From Oscillospiraceae bacterium (GTDB taxonomy: Bacteria; Bacillota; Clostridia; Oscillospirales; CAG-272): DNA of 9,207 nucleotides. Shown one piece after another: positions 6,367-9,207 of the stretch. The first letter of the stretch is position 1, and every line of letters starts with the position of its first letter. The position numbers were made by a program, and so were the translations under genes. The notes below the pieces were generated by a model that was not told the origin of the DNA, did not search any database, and saw only the letters and a program-made list of their open reading frames with translations. Location: contig WREN01000078.1 of the NCBI GenBank assembly GCA_009779295.1, positions 1-9,207 on the forward strand, given 5' to 3'.

Positions 6367-7192
6367 CGCATGGGTACAGTTATGCGCCGACGGGTTCGGA
6401 CAGCCGCCTACCGAATTCCACGACCATTTTGTAAACGACCCGTATGCGGATTATGACGGCGTGTTTGTGGCTTGCGACGGAGATAAAATGGTGAGTACCG
6501 TCAGGGTTTTCAGGCGAGAAATCTATTTGAACGGGCAAAAAGTAAAAATGGGCGGTATCGGCGAAGTCTGTACGTTGAAAGAATACCGTAAGCAAGGATT
6601 GAGTTCTGAGTTGCTAAGGATGTCAATTGACTACATGAACAATAACGACATGCCGGTATCGATGTTGTTTACGGGTGTGAACGGGCATTATTTAAAGCAT
6701 GGCTGGTTCACGGTGATTCGGCGTGTAGGAGATGTCGCCCTCGACGTTCCGCAAATTTCGGGGGGATTCCGTACACCAACCCCAGCCGATACAGACGTGC
6801 TTGTTAAACTTTATGTATCTTCAAATTCAAACTACAACTGTATGCTTGTACGCGAAAAAGAATATTGGAATAAATGGGTAGCGCACAGCATAAATAAACA
6901 AGCGGTTATTGAAGTAAATGGTGAGATAGCCGCGTATTTAGAATATAGAATTAACGGCGATAAAATATATTTCTGCGAATATACGGGAGAGAAGGATTTC
7001 ATGTTTGCCGCTTTCAGTTTGCTTGGCGGAACGGGATTGCTCAATGTTCCTGAAATGTTGATAAATGATTTTTCCTCCGAAAATTACACCATGATGTTAA
7101 GACTGAATAACCCATTCGGCGAGATAACTTCCCCCGGAAAACTTGCCGCACTCGCCGCCGAAAGTATGTTTTTTGTTACCGATGGGTATTGA
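6332..7192 (+). CDS. GNAT family N-acetyltransferase (Eis-like architecture)
   Basis: This 286-residue cytoplasmic protein starts at ATG 6332, 10 nt after GAGG (6318-6321) and inside the end of the FNT gene. The first 150 residues form a GNAT domain. MGGIGEVCTL (73-82) is the beta-4 strand, and EYRKQGLSSELL (84-95) is the acetyl-CoA pyrophosphate-binding motif A (R/Q-x-x-G-x). The MGGIG and FTGVNGHYLKHGW segments recall the Eis/acetyltransf_9 group, which acetylate amines, including aminoglycosides, at several positions. At 286 residues it is much shorter than Eis (about 400). The second half may be a degenerate second GNAT domain, and the sterol-carrier-like C-terminal domain is missing. Substrate is unknown; an amino sugar or small amine is possible from context. 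The stop overlaps the -35 box of the next promoter. Confidence 0.83.
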   Translation: MIFRTIKPNEFDAWVQLCADGFGQPPTEFHDHFVNDPYADYDGVFVACDGDKMVSTVRVFRREIYLNGQKVKMGGIGEVCTLKEYRKQGLSSELLRMSIDYMNNNDMPVSMLFTGVNGHYLKHGWFTVIRRVGDVALDVPQISGGFRTPTPADTDVLVKLYVSSNSNYNCMLVREKEYWNKWVAHSINKQAVIEVNGEIAAYLEYRINGDKIYFCEYTGEKDFMFAAFSLLGGTGLLNVPEMLINDFSSENYTMMLRLNNPFGEITSPGKLAALAAESMFFVTDGY

Positions 7193-7217
7193 CATTAAAC
7201 GCAATATATAGTAAGAT
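7189..7217 (+). promoter_or_regulatory. Sigma-A type promoter for the deacetylase/NagB-like genes
   Basis: A perfect -35 box TTGACA (7189-7194) is followed after 17 nt by TAAGAT (7212-7217), which matches the -10 consensus at 4 of 6 positions. The spacer and downstream DNA are very AT-rich. The -35 box contains the TGA stop of the GNAT gene. Transcription would start near 7224, giving a leader of about 30 nt before ATG 7255. It marks a transcription unit boundary or internal promoter in an otherwise tightly packed gene string. Confidence 0.7.
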
Positions 7218-7238
7218 ATAAACATAATAAATAATTCC

Positions 7239-7245
7239 AAAGGAG
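7239..7245 (+). promoter_or_regulatory. Strong Shine-Dalgarno site of the PIG-L deacetylase gene
   Basis: AAAGGAG lies 9 nt before ATG 7255. It is the best ribosome-binding site in the window and fits a first gene of a transcript. Confidence 0.8.
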
Positions 7246-7254
7246 TTGTAAAAA

Positions 7255-7959
7255 ATGAAAGTATTAGCAATAGGTTGCCATCCGGACGATATCGAGGTGG
7301 CTTGCGCGGGAACGCTGGTTAAATACAAAAATCAAGGGCATGATGTGACGATTTGTCATGTAGCGAACGGAGATATGGGACATGTTATCATACAGCCGGA
7401 AGAACTTCGCGCGATGCGCGCAATAGAAGCGCAGAATTCAGGAAAAATAATGGGAATAAAAGTTGTAACTTGCGATGTCCACGATCTTAAAGTTTACGAC
7501 CACGACGTCACACAGCTTGATTTAGTAGTGGATTTGATCCGCAGAGAGCAGCCCGACGTTATAATCACGCACGGTCCGAACGATTATATGCCAGACCATG
7601 TTTCCGTGAGCAAGCTTGTATTTGCCGCTTCATTCCATGCGAGCGTGCCGCATTACGGCAATCAGGATCTCCCTCCGGCGAAAATCACGCCCCTGTTCTA
7701 TATGGATACGCTTGCCGGCGTGAACCATTTGCCCACCGAATACGTGGATATAACCGACACGATCGACGTAAAACTTGAAATGCTTGAGTGTCACGTCAGC
7801 CAGATGAAATGGATGCGCGACCATGACGGTATCGATTTCGCGGAATTCGTCAAATCGTGCGCGCGTTTCCGCGGCTTGCAGTGCGGCGTTCAGTACGCGG
7901 AAGCGTTCTCGCAATGCTATGCTTGGCCTAAAAATACAACGAAGCGGATGCTTCCGTAA
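7255..7959 (+). CDS. PIG-L/LmbE family zinc-dependent N-deacetylase
   Basis: This 234-residue cytoplasmic protein has the normal length for a single-domain PIG-L (LmbE-like) enzyme. The signature G-C-HPDD appears at residues 7-12. By comparison with MshB, His9 and Asp12 are zinc ligands and Asp11 is the likely catalytic base. The second motif, HGPNDYMPDHVSV (106-118), carries His115 as the third zinc ligand, with Asp114 before it. The family hydrolyses N-acetyl groups from GlcNAc-containing substrates such as GlcNAc-inositol, GlcNAc-malate, chitobiose or free GlcNAc derivatives. It has a perfect -35 promoter and strong SD upstream. The NagB-like gene follows after 20 nt, so product handover to an amino-sugar isomerase/deaminase is a natural reading. 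The exact substrate is not shown. Confidence 0.88.
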   Translation: MKVLAIGCHPDDIEVACAGTLVKYKNQGHDVTICHVANGDMGHVIIQPEELRAMRAIEAQNSGKIMGIKVVTCDVHDLKVYDHDVTQLDLVVDLIRREQPDVIITHGPNDYMPDHVSVSKLVFAASFHASVPHYGNQDLPPAKITPLFYMDTLAGVNHLPTEYVDITDTIDVKLEMLECHVSQMKWMRDHDGIDFAEFVKSCARFRGLQCGVQYAEAFSQCYAWPKNTTKRMLP

Positions 7960-7966
7960 ATAAAGT

Positions 7967-7970
7967 GAGG
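7967..7970 (+). promoter_or_regulatory. Shine-Dalgarno core of the NagB-like gene
   Basis: GTGAGG, with GAGG at 7967-7970, ends 9 nt before ATG 7980 in a 20-nt spacer. There is no room for a separate promoter with terminator, so co-transcription with the deacetylase gene is likely. Confidence 0.6.
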
Positions 7971-7979
7971 TAAAAAATT

Positions 7980-8930
7980 ATGAATTTTAACGATACTGTA
8001 AAAGACTCAATGCTTGAAACATTTTTTCCGGCGGGTTGGGACATGGTAAAAATTGACGAGTGCTGCAGCCATCAGCCTGAGGAAATATTCGAGCGTCAAA
8101 GTTGGTGGAACAAAGATTTCAATCCGGTTCAATGCGACAACTTATATGATTTCGACACATACATGGGTCACGAGATCGCGTTCCAAATTAAAACCGCCCG
8201 TGACAAAGGCGAGAAGCTGATATTCATCCTTCCGGTCGGTCCGATGGGAATGTACAGATGGGCGGTTTATTTCTTGAAGCAATGGAATATCAAATGTGAT
8301 CATCTGTATTGCTTCAACATGGATGAATGGTCCGACGGTGAAGGCAATACGCTTCCGGCAAACGATCCGGCAGCGTTCCAGAACGCAATGGAACAGGCGT
8401 TTTACAATCCGCTCGGCGAATTGACCGTGCCGAAATCCAACCGCAATTTCGCTACAAAAGACAATCTTCCGCTATATGCGGGAAAAATTGACGCGCTTAA
8501 AGCTGAGGGAGCAAAACTTGTGCTTGTGTTCGGAATCGGCAGGGCCTGTCATATAGCCTTCTGGGAACCGCATTTCGCCGCGGAATTCTCATCTGTAGAA
8601 GAATGGAAAAAGCAAACGTACCGAATCGGCGCGAAACTGCATCCGCTCACCATCGAACAGAACGCGATAACGAGTTTCAAGTCGCGCACGACGTTAGTTC
8701 CTTGCCGCGCGAACACGGTAGGACCGGGATTATTCTTACAGGCTGATTATATCATCGGCGGCTGCGACGGCGCGCACACGCGCGGTATGCAATGGCAGGG
8801 CATGAGCTTATGGATGACATTGCGTTACGGGCCGAATCCGTGGATTCCGTCAACATTCATTCCGACTTTGAAAGGCAAATTGTTCTTCGTAAAAGAACTT
8901 GCAGGTCCGCTTTCCGCGGAATGTAATTGA
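7980..8930 (+). CDS. Glucosamine-6-phosphate deaminase/isomerase-like protein (NagB/SugI-like), altered active-site motif
   Basis: This 316-residue cytoplasmic protein is about 50 residues longer than E. coli NagB (266). NagB landmarks are present. ILPVGPMGMYRWA (near 80) takes the place of the phosphate-binding LPTGxTP loop. FNMDEW (112-117) has Asp115 at the position of the proton-abstracting Asp72. GIGRACHIAFWEP (185-197) aligns with GVGNDGHIAFNEP. His191 and Glu196 match His143 and Glu148, but Asp141 (Asp or Asn in most relatives) is Ala189, and the nearby Gly and Asn are Cys190 and Trp195. The phosphate loop also lacks the usual GTP triplet, so the substrate may not be a 6-phosphate sugar. 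It follows the PIG-L deacetylase gene by 20 nt and stops 1 nt before the next gene. The family is well supported; true GlcN6P deaminase activity is uncertain. Confidence 0.8.
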   Translation: MNFNDTVKDSMLETFFPAGWDMVKIDECCSHQPEEIFERQSWWNKDFNPVQCDNLYDFDTYMGHEIAFQIKTARDKGEKLIFILPVGPMGMYRWAVYFLKQWNIKCDHLYCFNMDEWSDGEGNTLPANDPAAFQNAMEQAFYNPLGELTVPKSNRNFATKDNLPLYAGKIDALKAEGAKLVLVFGIGRACHIAFWEPHFAAEFSSVEEWKKQTYRIGAKLHPLTIEQNAITSFKSRTTLVPCRANTVGPGLFLQADYIIGGCDGAHTRGMQWQGMSLWMTLRYGPNPWIPSTFIPTLKGKLFFVKELAGPLSAECN

Positions 8931-8931
8931 T

Positions 8932-9207
8932 ATGAAAAAGATAATCTCAATAATATTGTTAGTTTTTCTGTTTGCCGCCTGCGCGCAAAACGGCGAAAGC
9001 TCTGCCAATACTGACAGGGAAACACAAAGCGTATCGGAAACCACTTCCGAAACATCTTATTACGAAATATTAGGCGAACGCAACTTTAACGGCTATACTT
9101 TCACGATCATCGATGCTAACGACTATCCGGGCACCGTTATCAACTTCCCCGAAGAGGATGGAATGACCGGTGAACCGATAAACGATGCGTTGTATATCCG
9201 CGATAAA
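8932..9207 (+). CDS. Extracellular solute-binding lipoprotein, 5' part only (paralogue of the 2259-3743 product)
   Basis: ATG 8932 opens a frame of 92 codons that runs off the window end. It begins with MKK, a hydrophobic core and lipobox F-A-A-C17, then a Ser/Thr/Glu-rich tether. NFNGYTFTIID (near residues 51-61) and EPINDALYIRDK (81-92) match the NYNGYEFRIFG and QVSDAVYYRTRE segments of the upstream SBP at similar spacing, which supports a related solute-binding protein. The start is 1 nt after the NagB-like stop, with only a weak GGA 11 nt upstream, so translation is probably coupled. Co-transcription with deacetylase and NagB-like genes suggests it binds the ligand they process. The rest of the protein is outside the window. 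Confidence 0.78.
   Translation, partial: MKKIISIILLVFLFAACAQNGESSANTDRETQSVSETTSETSYYEILGERNFNGYTFTIIDANDYPGTVINFPEEDGMTGEPINDALYIRDK

Overview
The window looks like chromosomal DNA of a low-to-moderate GC Bacillota, most likely a clostridial gut or rumen bacterium. The grounds are the Shine-Dalgarno sites, the sigma-A type promoter at 7189-7217, Firmicutes-style lipoprotein signal peptides with acidic/threonine-rich tethers (TTTE, ETTT), and the protein families present. No phage, IS, CRISPR, tRNA or rRNA signal was seen. All ten genes are on the + strand and packed tightly, with ATGA or GTGA overlaps, a 35-nt overlap and gaps of 1-21 nt. The only larger spacer is 62 nt, in front of the deacetylase gene.

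Layout. 1-672: 3' part of a URO-D/corrinoid-methyltransferase-like gene. 669-2237: lipoprotein with a lipocalin-like N-terminal region and an S8 (subtilisin-like) protease domain with an altered oxyanion motif. 2259-3743: lipoprotein extracellular solute-binding protein (SBP). 3751-4923: lipoprotein carrying four His/Cys ribbon-like repeats joined by Thr-rich linkers. 4940-5731: xylose-isomerase-like TIM-barrel sugar isomerase/epimerase. 5728-6366: compact formate/nitrite-transporter (FNT) family channel starting at GTG. 6332-7192: GNAT acetyltransferase. A clear promoter and SD then precede 7255-7959 (PIG-L/LmbE-type deacetylase) and 7980-8930 (NagB-like sugar isomerase/deaminase). 8932-9207 is the 5' end of a second SBP lipoprotein, related to the first.

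How the genes may work together (inference): this looks like a carbohydrate or amino-sugar uptake and catabolism locus. SBP lipoproteins bind a ligand outside the cell. The PIG-L deacetylase and NagB-like enzyme form a plausible deacetylate-then-isomerise/deaminate pair for an N-acetylated amino sugar. The TIM-barrel isomerase and URO-D-like protein are common companions of such clusters. No ABC permease or glycoside hydrolase is visible, so the substrate cannot be named. The surface protease and the four-repeat His/Cys lipoprotein are the least explained members. The protease gene is also compositionally patchy and flanked by a short imperfect direct repeat, so it may have arrived separately.
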